Shown piece after piece: positions 1-6,024 of a stretch of 11,935 nucleotides of DNA. Each line of letters opens with the position of its first letter. Position 1 is the first letter of the stretch. The notes beneath the pieces are model-generated. The model ran no database searches. It was not told where the DNA came from and saw only the letters and a program-made list of their open reading frames with translations. Source of the stretch: JAWXCM01 sp034408745 (GTDB lineage Bacteria; Acidobacteriota; Terriglobia; Bryobacterales; Bryobacteraceae); assembly GCA_034408745.1 (NCBI GenBank), contig JAWXCM010000342.1, forward strand, positions 1 through 11,935. Direction: 5' to 3'. Made by a program: the position numbers and the translations under genes.

Positions 1-20
1 CCCCGAAATCAGACGTCCCG
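1..20. repeat. Direct repeat, copy 1 of 2
   Basis: The first 14 bases (ccccgaaatcagac) recur exactly at 185-198. Extending to 20 bases gives 18 matches (two mismatches, then cccg again). The copy starts at the first base of the window, so its left edge may lie outside. Function unknown. It sits in the C-rich stretch that looks like an eroded mobile segment. Confidence 0.6.
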
Positions 21-143
21 AAGCAGCCTGACCCCACGCCCGCCGCCCGACCCGCCCCGTGCGGGGAGGAACCTCGTCCGCCCGCTCGTCACATCGCCCA
101 AAAAAACCAACCGGCCTCACCGACCGCATTTCACCCGAAAAAC

Positions 144-163
144 ATTTATATTTCCTTATAAAT
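144..163. repeat. AT-rich inverted repeat
   Basis: A perfect 7-base inverted repeat, atttata (144-150) and tataaat (157-163), is separated by tttcct. It lies in a short AT-rich island (about 138-180) inside otherwise very GC-rich DNA, upstream of the ORF at 223. It could be an operator, part of a promoter, or a mobile-element end; the sequence alone does not decide. Apart from this and the 20-base repeat, 1-222 contains nothing I can support. Confidence 0.45.
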
Positions 164-184
164 CAACCTCCTGCAAATTTAAGA

Positions 185-204
185 CCCCGAAATCAGACTA
201 CCCG
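185..204. repeat. Direct repeat, copy 2 of 2
   Basis: Second copy of the repeat at 1-20: identical over the first 14 bases and 18 of 20 overall, 184 bases further on. It lies about 20 bases upstream of the GTG that opens the 127-residue ORF. With only two copies visible this is not a CRISPR array. Confidence 0.6.
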
Positions 205-222
205 TGTGCCATCATTTTCGGC

Positions 223-606
223 GTGAGCGGCGATAAGAAGGCATACGCCTTTGCAGCACAACAACCCGGAAAGCCACCTCGCTGGCAGCTACACCCGAAG
301 TGTGCCCAAAATCCGGGCTTTCCCGCCCTCTTCGCCGCATGGACCGCCGCCGTCCCCGCAGCCGTGGCCGCCAACACCACAACAAACACTGTGCCCCGAG
401 CACCATCCAAAGATCACTTTGTATTTCCCTGGAAGTCAGAAATGACCGATATCGAATGGGCCGTAGCCACCGTCCTTAAAACGAAATACCCGGAGATTCA
501 CCAGGAAATCATATGGGCCGCCTGCGTACACGGGGACCTCATTCCTGATGGCGATCCCAAAGCACCCGGGAACGGAACCGCCACAAAGGAGCCACAGGAC
601 CAGTGA
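223..606 (+). CDS. Hypothetical protein, possible mobile-element accessory gene
   Basis: 127 residues from a GTG; I do not recognise the family. The first half is low-complexity and rich in Ala, Pro and Thr, with the segment PGKPPRWQLHPKCAQNPGFP. The second half (about residues 68-110) looks like a small helical domain, WAVATVLKTKYPEIHQEIIW. There is no signal peptide or membrane segment. The reading frame stays open upstream to the window edge, so the start is uncertain, and no good ribosome site precedes 223. Its TGA overlaps the GTG of the next short ORF by four bases, the layout of a translationally coupled pair. Because that ORF resembles a terminase N-terminus, this may be the accessory gene placed ahead of it. 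The coding strand is C-rich, unlike every gene further right. It may be real or a degraded relic. Confidence 0.45.
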   Translation: MSGDKKAYAFAAQQPGKPPRWQLHPKCAQNPGFPALFAAWTAAVPAAVAANTTTNTVPRAPSKDHFVFPWKSEMTDIEWAVATVLKTKYPEIHQEIIWAACVHGDLIPDGDPKAPGNGTATKEPQDQ

Positions 607-758
607 GCGACGCAAGGTTCCAAAACCCCGCCATCTTCGCCAGAATGTGTCTCGACTTCCACCCGGACCCCATTCAGGAACGCATCCTCACCGCCGACGG
701 CGCGCGTATCTTGCGAGGCATTAAAGCGAACCTTTTCCGGGGGGGTGAACGTCTGTAA
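603..758 (+). pseudogene. Truncated terminase-like N-terminal fragment
   Basis: A 51-codon ORF starts at GTG 603 (overlapping the previous stop as GTGA) and ends at TAA 756. Residues 13-37 read FARMCLDFHPDPIQERILTA followed by DGARI. This matches the pattern seen just before the Walker A motif in terminase-like and related ATPases (a D-P-x-Q-x-x-I/V-L box followed by a strand). Where a Walker A motif (G-K-S/T) should follow, the frame changes character (LRGIKANLFRGGERL) and stops. I infer a gene cut at about 708-715, with the rest of the ORF being unrelated DNA ahead of the protease gene. The family assignment is from motif memory only; a short independent gene is possible. Confidence 0.4.
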
Positions 759-791
759 CAGCAGGACGCAGACCGCGCCCGCGATTTCTCC

Positions 792-810
792 TATAATCGA
801 AGCTGGGAGG
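792..810 (+). promoter_or_regulatory. Promoter -10 box and ribosome site for the S41 protease gene
   Basis: A perfect TATAAT lies at 792-797, followed by a strong ribosome site GGGAGG at 805-810, ten bases before the TTG start at 821. No convincing TTGACA-like box is found about 17 bases upstream. A start of transcription about seven bases after TATAAT would leave a leader of under 20 bases, beginning right at the ribosome site. Confidence 0.55.
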
Positions 811-820
811 TTGTACCCCT

Positions 821-2431
821 TTGGCCGCCAAACGCCGTTTTTTCTGGATCGCCCCGGCGATCGTCTTTGTGTTTTCCCTGGCAGGCGGGATGTTCGGTCC
901 CAGCATCATGGGAGCATCCGCAGCAAGTGCCACGTCGGAAGACGATATCAAGCAGAGTCTTAAGGCATTTACCAAAGTTCTGAACGTAGTCGAAGAGAAC
1001 TTCGCGGACAAGGTAACTCCCGACAAAACCATCTACAAGGGCGCGATTCCGGGCATGGCCCGGACGCTGGACCCTCACACCAGCTTCTTCGACCCGAAGG
1101 AATTTCAGGCCATGCGCGACGATCAGCGCGGCCACTATTACGGTGTCGGCATGTCGGTGGCGCCTCGCAACGGTAAAACCATCGTGATTGTGCCGTTTGT
1201 AGGTTCGCCAGCCTACAAGGCAGGTATCCGGCCCGGCGACATCATCATGGAAGTCAACGACAAGAGGACCGACAACCTGTCGACCACTGAAGTCGCGGAC
1301 CTGCTAAAGGGTCCCCGCGGAACTCAGGTCCAGATCCAGATCGGCCGCGAGGGCGCGGAAAAGCCGCTGATGTACAACATCACGCGCGACGCCATTGAGC
1401 GCAAGAGTGTGGAAGACGCGCAATGGCTGAAGCCGGGCGTCATGTATCTGGACATCCAGAGCTTTAACGAGAACACGAGCAAGGAAGTGGAAGAGAACTT
1501 CAAGCGGTTCGGCGAGCAGAACGTGAAGGCGCTGGTGCTGGATCTGCGCGAGAATCCGGGCGGTCTGCTGAACGAGGGCGTCGCGGTAGCGGACCGGTTC
1601 CTGCAGAAGGGTCAGATGATCGTGTCGCATAAGGGCCGCGTCTCCCAGGAGAAGCCGTTCTACGCGCGTCACGGCAATGGCGGCTACGACTACCCGATTG
1701 TGATTCTGGTCAACCGGTATTCGGCTTCGGCGGCGGAGATCGTGTCCGGCGCACTGCAGGATCATGACCGCGGCTGGGTGTTGGGCGAGACGACGTTCGG
1801 CAAGGGTCTGGTGCAGACCGTCTATCCGCTGGCCGAGAATACCGGTCTGGCACTGACCACGATGCACTACTACACACCTAGTGGACGGCTGATTCAGCGC
1901 GACTACACGCACACGTCGTTCTATAACTACTACTACCGCCGTGACGACAACTCGAAGCAGTCGACCGATGTGAAGTCGACCGACAGCGGCCGTACGGTGT
2001 ACGGCGGCGGCGGCATCACTCCCGACGAAAAGTGGGAGTCGCCGAAGCTGAACCCCTTCCAGATCAATGTGCTGCGGAAGTTCGGATTCTTCGCGTTCAC
2101 GGCGAAATACTTCGGCACGCATGACCTGAAGCTGCCGAAGGGTTGGGTGGCCGACAACAACGTTTTGAATGACCTCCATGCATTTCTGCTGAAGGAAAAC
2201 GTGCCGTTTACCGAAGCTGAGTGGGCGGAGAACAACGAGTGGCTGAAGCAGCAGCTGACGCGGGAAATGTACGTCACCGCGTTCGGCAGCGACGAAAGCC
2301 GGCGCTATTCCGTGGATGTGGATCCGCTGGTGCAGAAGGCGATCGAGTCGATTCCGAAGGCTCGGGCGCTGCAGGAGACGGCGAAGAAGGTCGTCGCGCA
2401 GCGGCGGGCGGAAGGCAAGAGCTCCCGCTAA
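821..2431 (+). CDS. S41 family C-terminal processing protease (CtpA/Prc type)
   Basis: Secreted or membrane-anchored serine protease that removes C-terminal tails from exported proteins. The 536-residue product starts at TTG 821, chosen because GGGAGG lies ten bases upstream and the N-terminus is a classic signal/anchor: AAKRR, then a hydrophobic stretch to about residue 26. A PDZ domain covers about 105-185 (carboxylate-loop region YYGVG at 106-110, AGIRPGD at 134-140). The S41 core follows with DLRENPGG at 241-248. Aligned to E. coli Tsp (Ser430, Lys455, Gln459), the catalytic residues are Ser303 in SASAAE, Lys328 and Gln332 in FGKGLVQ, with the same 25- and 4-residue spacing. A lid-like Tyr-rich insert (SFYNYYYRRDD) and a basic C-terminal tail follow the core. 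Family placement is secure; the substrate is unknown. It appears monocistronic or leads into guaA after a 71-base gap. Confidence 0.95.
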   Translation: MAAKRRFFWIAPAIVFVFSLAGGMFGPSIMGASAASATSEDDIKQSLKAFTKVLNVVEENFADKVTPDKTIYKGAIPGMARTLDPHTSFFDPKEFQAMRDDQRGHYYGVGMSVAPRNGKTIVIVPFVGSPAYKAGIRPGDIIMEVNDKRTDNLSTTEVADLLKGPRGTQVQIQIGREGAEKPLMYNITRDAIERKSVEDAQWLKPGVMYLDIQSFNENTSKEVEENFKRFGEQNVKALVLDLRENPGGLLNEGVAVADRFLQKGQMIVSHKGRVSQEKPFYARHGNGGYDYPIVILVNRYSASAAEIVSGALQDHDRGWVLGETTFGKGLVQTVYPLAENTGLALTTMHYYTPSGRLIQRDYTHTSFYNYYYRRDDNSKQSTDVKSTDSGRTVYGGGGITPDEKWESPKLNPFQINVLRKFGFFAFTAKYFGTHDLKLPKGWVADNNVLNDLHAFLLKENVPFTEAEWAENNEWLKQQLTREMYVTAFGSDESRRYSVDVDPLVQKAIESIPKARALQETAKKVVAQRRAEGKSSR

Positions 2432-2446
2432 ACCAGGCAGTCGCGG

Positions 2447-2493
2447 TAAGATCGAGACAACAGGCCGTTCCCTTCCAACGAAGTGGGCGGCCT
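2447..2493 (+). promoter_or_regulatory. guaA leader: possible -10 box and hairpin
   Basis: The 71-base gap between the protease and guaA holds TAAGAT (2447-2452, possible -10) and a hairpin with perfect arms aggccg (2462-2467) and cggcct (2488-2493), extendable inward by two G-U pairs and one G-C pair. Three Ts follow, so it is a weak candidate for a terminator. The right arm contains the only purine-rich ribosome-site candidate (gggcgg, 2485-2490) for the GTG at 2503, so the hairpin could instead modulate guaA translation. No known purine riboswitch core was recognised. Confidence 0.35.
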
Positions 2494-2502
2494 TTGTCAC
2501 AA

Positions 2503-4275
2503 GTGACTGACTACATTCCCAATCCGCAAATCGCCGTCCTCGACACCGGGGGACAATACACCCACCTGATTGCCCGAAAGGTGCGCGAACTGGGCGTATA
2601 TGCCGATGTTTTGCCCAGCGAGACTCCTGCCTCCGAGTTGCGCGGGAGGCGGGGTTTGATCATTTCGGGCGGACCGTCGAGCGTATACGAAGAGGGCTCG
2701 CCCACCGTGGACCCGGAGATCTTCGGGGCCGGGATGGCTGTGCTCGGGATCTGCTACGGGCAGCAGTTGATGGCTAAGTTCCTCGGCGGCGAGGTGCAGC
2801 GTGGCGAGAAGGGCGAGTACGGTCTGGCGACGCTGGATCTGGCGGACGGCGCGGCCGGGCCGCTGTTCGTGGAGGCGGCCGGGCGTCAGCAGATCTGGAT
2901 GAGCCACCGGGACACGGTCAAAAAGGCTCCGGTGGGTTTCGACGTGGTGGGGACTACCGAGACGTGTTCGATTGCCGCGATTGCCGCGCCGGACCGGCGG
3001 CTGTTCGGTGTGCAGTTTCACCCGGAAGTCGTGCACACGAAACACGGGAGGCAAATCCTGTCGAACTTCCTGTTCGACGTGGCGGGATGCACGCAGGACT
3101 GGGATCCGCGCCACCGGACTCCGCTGGTGGAACAGCGCATTCGGGAAGTGGTCGGCGACCGGAACGTGTTCTTTTTCGTCAGCGGCGGGGTGGATTCAAC
3201 GGTCGCGTTCACGCTGTGTTTGCGGGCGCTCGGCGAGAAGCGGGTGAGCGGGTACTACGTCGACACGGGGCTGATGCGCGAGGAAGAGACGGCGTATGTG
3301 CGGGACCTGTTCGGGGCACTCGGCACACGGAACTTTAGTATCGAAGAGGCGGGGCCGCAGTTTCTGGGGGCGCTGGCCGGGGTGTCGGACCCGGAGGCCA
3401 AGCGGAAGATCATCGGGACGCAGTTTGTGGAGGTGCAGGACCGGATTTTGCGGACCGGGCATTTCCTGGAAGGGAACTGGATTCTGGGTCAGGGGACGAT
3501 TTACCCGGACACGATCGAATCTGGCGGCACAGCCAGGGCGGACCTGATCAAGACGCATCACAACCGGGTGGCGGGAATCCAGAAGTTGATCGACGAGGGG
3601 CGGATTGTGGAGCCGCTCACTTACTTCTATAAGGATGAGGTGCGCGAGATTGGGCGGGAGCTCGGGATCCCGGATGAGTTTCTGGACCGGCATCCGTTTC
3701 CTGGGCCGGGGCTCGGGATACGGTGTCTGTGTTCGGCAGAGGGTGGTGAGGCACCGGTGCAGACGCCGGATGGGTGGATTTTGCCAGTGCGGTCCGTTGG
3801 GGTGCAGGGCGACTCGCGGACTTACCGGCCGGTGCTTGCGATTGAGGGCGGCTCGCTGCATCAGAGGGCGGTCGAGCTGATTAACCGGATTGGTGAGATC
3901 AACCGGGTGGTGGCCAGGGTGGCGACGGCGGTGCCGGTCGGCGAGATGCGGCTGCAGGTTGGCGAGCTTTCTCAGGAGCGGCTGGACCGGCTGCGGCGCG
4001 TGGATGCGATTGTGCGGCGGATCTCGGTGGACACGGGCTTCGAGGCCAAAGTGTGGCAGTTCCCGGTGATCACGATTCCGCTGGGGACGGCGGAAGCACC
4101 GGATTCGGTAGTGCTGCGGCCGGTGGAATCGGTGGACGGGATGACGGCGCAGGCGGTGTCGATTCCGGCTGCCGTGATGGCGGAGATGACTGCGGAATTG
4201 ATGACGGTTTCTGGGATTTGCGGGGTGTTTCTGGATTTGACCCACAAGCCTCCCGGAACGATCGAGTGGGAATAG
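2503..4275 (+). CDS. guaA: GMP synthase (glutamine-hydrolysing), long form
   Basis: Converts XMP to GMP using ATP and glutamine, the last step of GMP synthesis, in the cytoplasm. GTG 2503 gives 590 residues and the expected beginning, IAVLDTGGQYTHLIARKV; TTG 2494 is an in-frame alternative. The class I amidotransferase domain has nucleophile Cys84 (GICYGQQ) and His173/Glu175 (QFHPEV). The ATP-pyrophosphatase domain has the P-loop SGGVDST at 227-233. The C-terminus ends KPPGTIEWE. The C-terminal region is longer than in E. coli GuaA (525 residues): LPVRSVGVQGDSRTY (427-441) is separated from the second motif VLRPVESVDGMTAQAV (537-552) by a stretch of about 95 residues. This follows the order seen in human GMPS (TVGVQGDCRSY, then a later segment, ending TSKPPGTTEWE). 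Function is certain; the human-like architecture is from remembered sequence. Confidence 0.96.
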   Translation: MTDYIPNPQIAVLDTGGQYTHLIARKVRELGVYADVLPSETPASELRGRRGLIISGGPSSVYEEGSPTVDPEIFGAGMAVLGICYGQQLMAKFLGGEVQRGEKGEYGLATLDLADGAAGPLFVEAAGRQQIWMSHRDTVKKAPVGFDVVGTTETCSIAAIAAPDRRLFGVQFHPEVVHTKHGRQILSNFLFDVAGCTQDWDPRHRTPLVEQRIREVVGDRNVFFFVSGGVDSTVAFTLCLRALGEKRVSGYYVDTGLMREEETAYVRDLFGALGTRNFSIEEAGPQFLGALAGVSDPEAKRKIIGTQFVEVQDRILRTGHFLEGNWILGQGTIYPDTIESGGTARADLIKTHHNRVAGIQKLIDEGRIVEPLTYFYKDEVREIGRELGIPDEFLDRHPFPGPGLGIRCLCSAEGGEAPVQTPDGWILPVRSVGVQGDSRTYRPVLAIEGGSLHQRAVELINRIGEINRVVARVATAVPVGEMRLQVGELSQERLDRLRRVDAIVRRISVDTGFEAKVWQFPVITIPLGTAEAPDSVVLRPVESVDGMTAQAVSIPAAVMAEMTAELMTVSGICGVFLDLTHKPPGTIEWE

Positions 4276-4281
4276 GAGCGC

Positions 4282-4773
4282 ATGGAGGAGTGGGAGAAGT
4301 CGACTTCACGGAGACTCAGGGGCGGGCGCGTGGTTGGGTCGGGCGTGGAGCTGCCCAGGGGCGCTGAGGGCCGGAATTTGTGCCGGTGGTGTGAGCTGGA
4401 GGTGCCTCGCGGCAGGCGGACGTTCTGCTCGGAGTTTTGCGTGGAGCAGTGGCGGCTGCGCACGGATCCCTCGTATTTGCGGGAGCGGACTTACGCCCGG
4501 GACCGCGGGGTCTGCTTTGTCTGCCGGGTGGATACGGAGGAGGCTTACGCGGATATCCGGCGGAGTCGGGGGACGGGGCGGCTGCGGAAGCTGCAGCACT
4601 GGGGTTTGAAGATGCTGACCCGCAAGAGCCTGTGGGACGCCGACCATATTGTGCCTGTGGTGGAGGGAGGCGGGACCTGCGATTTGTCCAACATACGGAC
4701 GCTTTGCCTGATCTGCCACCGGAAAGAGACGGCAGACTTGAGGGCTCGTCGCACGGTAATATTGACCTCATGA
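4282..4773 (+). CDS. HNH endonuclease, ZRANB3 C-terminal-like
   Basis: A 163-residue cytoplasmic protein with two metal-binding parts. An N-terminal zinc knuckle pairs Cys34/Cys37 with Cys49/Cys53 (CRWC, then FCSEFC). The HNH module pairs Cys78/Cys81 (CFVC) with Cys142/Cys145 (CLIC) as the structural zinc site, and has Asp121-His122 (ADHIVPV), Asn137 and His146 as the active-site set. The order FCS-x-x-C, LR, DRG-x-C-x-x-C, DHI-x-PV-x-x-GGG, CHK/R resembles the HNH nuclease at the C-terminus of the eukaryotic ZRANB3 translocase, here without helicase. The AGGAG ribosome site (4274-4278) overlaps the guaA stop codon and sits only three bases before ATG, so coupling to guaA is likely. No recognisable methylase or restriction partner is present. 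It may act in DNA repair or be a stand-alone nuclease; biological role unknown. Confidence 0.85.
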   Translation: MEEWEKSTSRRLRGGRVVGSGVELPRGAEGRNLCRWCELEVPRGRRTFCSEFCVEQWRLRTDPSYLRERTYARDRGVCFVCRVDTEEAYADIRRSRGTGRLRKLQHWGLKMLTRKSLWDADHIVPVVEGGGTCDLSNIRTLCLICHRKETADLRARRTVILTS

Positions 4774-5087
4774 CCTTTCTCCGTCTTTTGGTTCTTGTTG
4801 TATTCGCAGCTCTGTCGCTGTCAGCGCAGGCGGCGAAGAAGGCTCCTGCTGCGGCGGCTGCTGCGGAAAAGAAGGGCGGCGAGCTGATTGACATCAACTC
4901 AGCGACCGCGGACCAGCTTCGGGTGATTCCGGGCATCGGGGAAGCGTACTCGGTGAAGATTATTGCCGGCCGGCCTTACCGTGCGAAGAATGAGCTGGTG
5001 GACAAAGGGGTCCTTCCGGCTAGTGTGTACGCAAAGGTGAAGGACCAGATGATCGCGAAGCAACCTGCGGCGAAGAAGAAGAAGTAG
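4770..5087 (+). CDS. Secreted ComEA-like helix-hairpin-helix protein
   Basis: 105 residues from ATG 4770, which overlaps the HNH stop as ATGA, indicating translational coupling. Residues 1-21 form a signal peptide (short n-region with Arg5, hydrophobic LLVLVVFAALSL, AQA cleavage region). An Ala/Lys-rich linker follows. One ComEA/Topoisomerase-type helix-hairpin-helix unit spans about 39-97, with LIDINSATADQL, hairpin PGIG at 54-57, and a C-terminal half that continues as Y-R-A-K-x-E-L-x-x-K-G-V-L-P. The tail ends in four lysines. In ComEA such domains bind incoming double-stranded DNA during competence. Here there is no ComEC or pilin gene, and similar short HhH proteins of unknown role are common in Acidobacteria, so DNA binding outside the cytoplasmic membrane is an inference. 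Confidence 0.8.
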   Translation: MTFLRLLVLVVFAALSLSAQAAKKAPAAAAAAEKKGGELIDINSATADQLRVIPGIGEAYSVKIIAGRPYRAKNELVDKGVLPASVYAKVKDQMIAKQPAAKKKK

Positions 5088-5138
5088 CAGGAACAAGGGC
5101 GTTTCGGCGCTCGTCTGTTACCCTTGAAAGAAGACGAA

Positions 5139-5537
5139 ATGGCAGAAAGTTCGAAGACAGGTCCGTCCGGGATTGCCGCGGTCGCGCTGGGATTTCTGAT
5201 CCCAGGTGGCGGGCATTTCCTGCTGAAGAAGAACATTCGCGGGGTACTGGTTCTGGTCTCCGTGATTGTAATGTTCCTGATCGGCATCATGATGCGCGGC
5301 GCGTTTTTCCAGCCTCAGGGCGGAGATTTGCTGAACATCATCATCTATTGCGGCGGGTTTCTGGCGCATGTTTGCTCGGGCGCGGTGTACTTTATCACCG
5401 TGGCACTGGGGTACAACCAGCCGGATGTGGCGGGGCATGTGCATGACTACGGGTCGAAATTCCTGGTTGGCGCGGGGCTGCTGAACATTCTGGCGATGGT
5501 CGACGCCTGGGAAATTGCGACGGGGCAAAAGGACTAA
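5139..5537 (+). CDS. Small multi-pass membrane protein, DUF6677-like
   Basis: 132 residues from ATG 5139, preferred over TTG 5124 because an AAAGAAG-like ribosome site lies just before it. About four membrane segments: roughly residues 11-27 (VALGFLIPGGGHFLL), 33-50 (VLVLVSVIVMFLIG), 62-86 (LLNIIIYCGGFLAHVCSG) and 108-124. The first segment's P-G-G-G-H pattern, the short loop and the NIRG stretch recall the TM2/DUF6677 type of acidobacterial proteins. No catalytic motif is visible. It is followed after five bases by a second tiny membrane protein gene, so the two are very likely cotranscribed and may act together. The assignment to DUF6677 is from memory; the function is not known. Confidence 0.75.
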   Translation: MAESSKTGPSGIAAVALGFLIPGGGHFLLKKNIRGVLVLVSVIVMFLIGIMMRGAFFQPQGGDLLNIIIYCGGFLAHVCSGAVYFITVALGYNQPDVAGHVHDYGSKFLVGAGLLNILAMVDAWEIATGQKD

Positions 5538-5542
5538 TCACG

Positions 5543-5728
5543 ATGCCCAAAATGGCTTTATCCCATTTCGAGACTGCGATTCTGTTCGCGCTGCTGACGT
5601 CGGTGGTGCTCGGTGTTGTGACGAAGAAAACGGACCGGGAGCGGATTCGTTACGGTCTCCAGACCTTTGGCTACTTCGTGGTGGCGCTGTTCGGACTCGG
5701 CTGGCTGATGCATTTCGGCCACGGTTGA
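5543..5728 (+). CDS. 61-residue membrane protein, partner of the preceding gene
   Basis: Starts with ATG five bases after the preceding stop. Two hydrophobic segments, about residues 11-26 (AILFALLTSVVLGVV) and 41-57 (FGYFVVALFGLGWLM), flank a charged, basic loop (TKKTDRERIRYGL) that should face the cytoplasm. Length, hydrophobic pattern and tight spacing support a real gene and not a chance ORF. The family has no name I recognise. Its stop codon ends exactly where homology of the minus-strand hydrolase remnant begins, so its downstream flank is a rearrangement junction. Confidence 0.75.
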   Translation: MPKMALSHFETAILFALLTSVVLGVVTKKTDRERIRYGLQTFGYFVVALFGLGWLMHFGHG

Positions 5729-5730
5729 AT

Positions 5731-6024
5731 GTCGGGGAAGCGGTGGGCCGGTGCGAGGCGGTAATTGATGGAGAACCAGGCGTAGCGGGCGTCGGTAAAG
5801 ACGGGAAACAGGGGCTGAACGTATGTTTGCTTATCGCCTCGGACCCAGCCTCCGCCGTGGACGATGATGGCGGCGGGGTGGGGGCCGGACGTATCGGGCA
5901 CGAAGGCGTCGAGGGTGAGGTTGCCGTCAGCGCGTTCGGCGAACACTACGTCTTTGTGCTCGGCTGCGGTCAGGGTCAGGGTAAGGGTCAGGGTCGCGGC
6001 GAGGAGTAGCGTGAGAGCTTTCAT
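5731..6024 (-). pseudogene. Truncated secreted alpha/beta-hydrolase (esterase) remnant
   Basis: Reading leftward from ATG at 6024, the frame encodes a signal peptide (MKALTLLLAA then LTLTLTLTAAE), then the start of an esterase: LDAFVP, PAAIIVHGGGW (oxyanion-hole HGGG at 56-59), WFSINYRLAPAHRFPD ending at residue 98. In the family this is followed by the nucleophile elbow (G-x-S-x-G), Asp and His, for a total near 280-300 residues. Here homology stops at 5731, three bases from the end of the oppositely oriented membrane gene, and the frame only continues antisense to that gene until 5671. All three catalytic residues are missing, so it cannot be an active hydrolase. The retained part still reads cleanly with no stops, suggesting recent loss. 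Confidence 0.75.
5968..5997. repeat. Hexanucleotide repeat in a signal-peptide region
   Basis: Five consecutive hexamers: ggtcag, ggtcag, ggtaag, ggtcag, ggtcgc. On the minus strand they encode the Leu-Thr alternation of the hydrolase remnant's signal peptide. In-frame hexamer gain or loss would change signal-peptide length without shifting frame; in a truncated gene this is likely inconsequential. Confidence 0.7.

Noticed and set aside
1..204. CRISPR array
   Set aside because: Only two repeat copies, 184 bases apart, with no regular spacers and no cas genes.
1304..2500. Long minus-strand ORF (398 codons) opposite the protease gene
   Set aside because: It is the antisense shadow of a clearly coding gene with strong third-position GC bias; the product is His/Arg/Leu-rich without recognisable motifs.
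2221..2502. 94-codon N-terminal extension of guaA
   Set aside because: It overlaps the end of the protease gene in another frame and has no family similarity; GuaA proteins begin near residue IAVLDTGGQ.
3196..4245. Long minus-strand ORF (349 codons) opposite guaA
   Set aside because: Antisense to conserved GuaA sequence; His/Arg/Pro-rich product typical of reverse-frame shadows in GC-rich DNA.
4437..4769. N-terminal extension of the helix-hairpin-helix protein
   Set aside because: It runs through the HNH gene in another frame, whereas ATG 4770 gives a clean signal peptide with a stop/start overlap.
5094..5126. Inverted repeat caaggg/cccttg with a nested gcg/cgc stem after the helix-hairpin-helix gene
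   Set aside because: It could be a hairpin, but there is no T-run and the stems are short, so I do not call a terminator.
5515..6009. Plus-strand ORF of 164 codons over the small membrane gene and hydrolase remnant
   Set aside because: Antisense to recognisable hydrolase sequence and out of frame with the membrane protein; no motif of its own.
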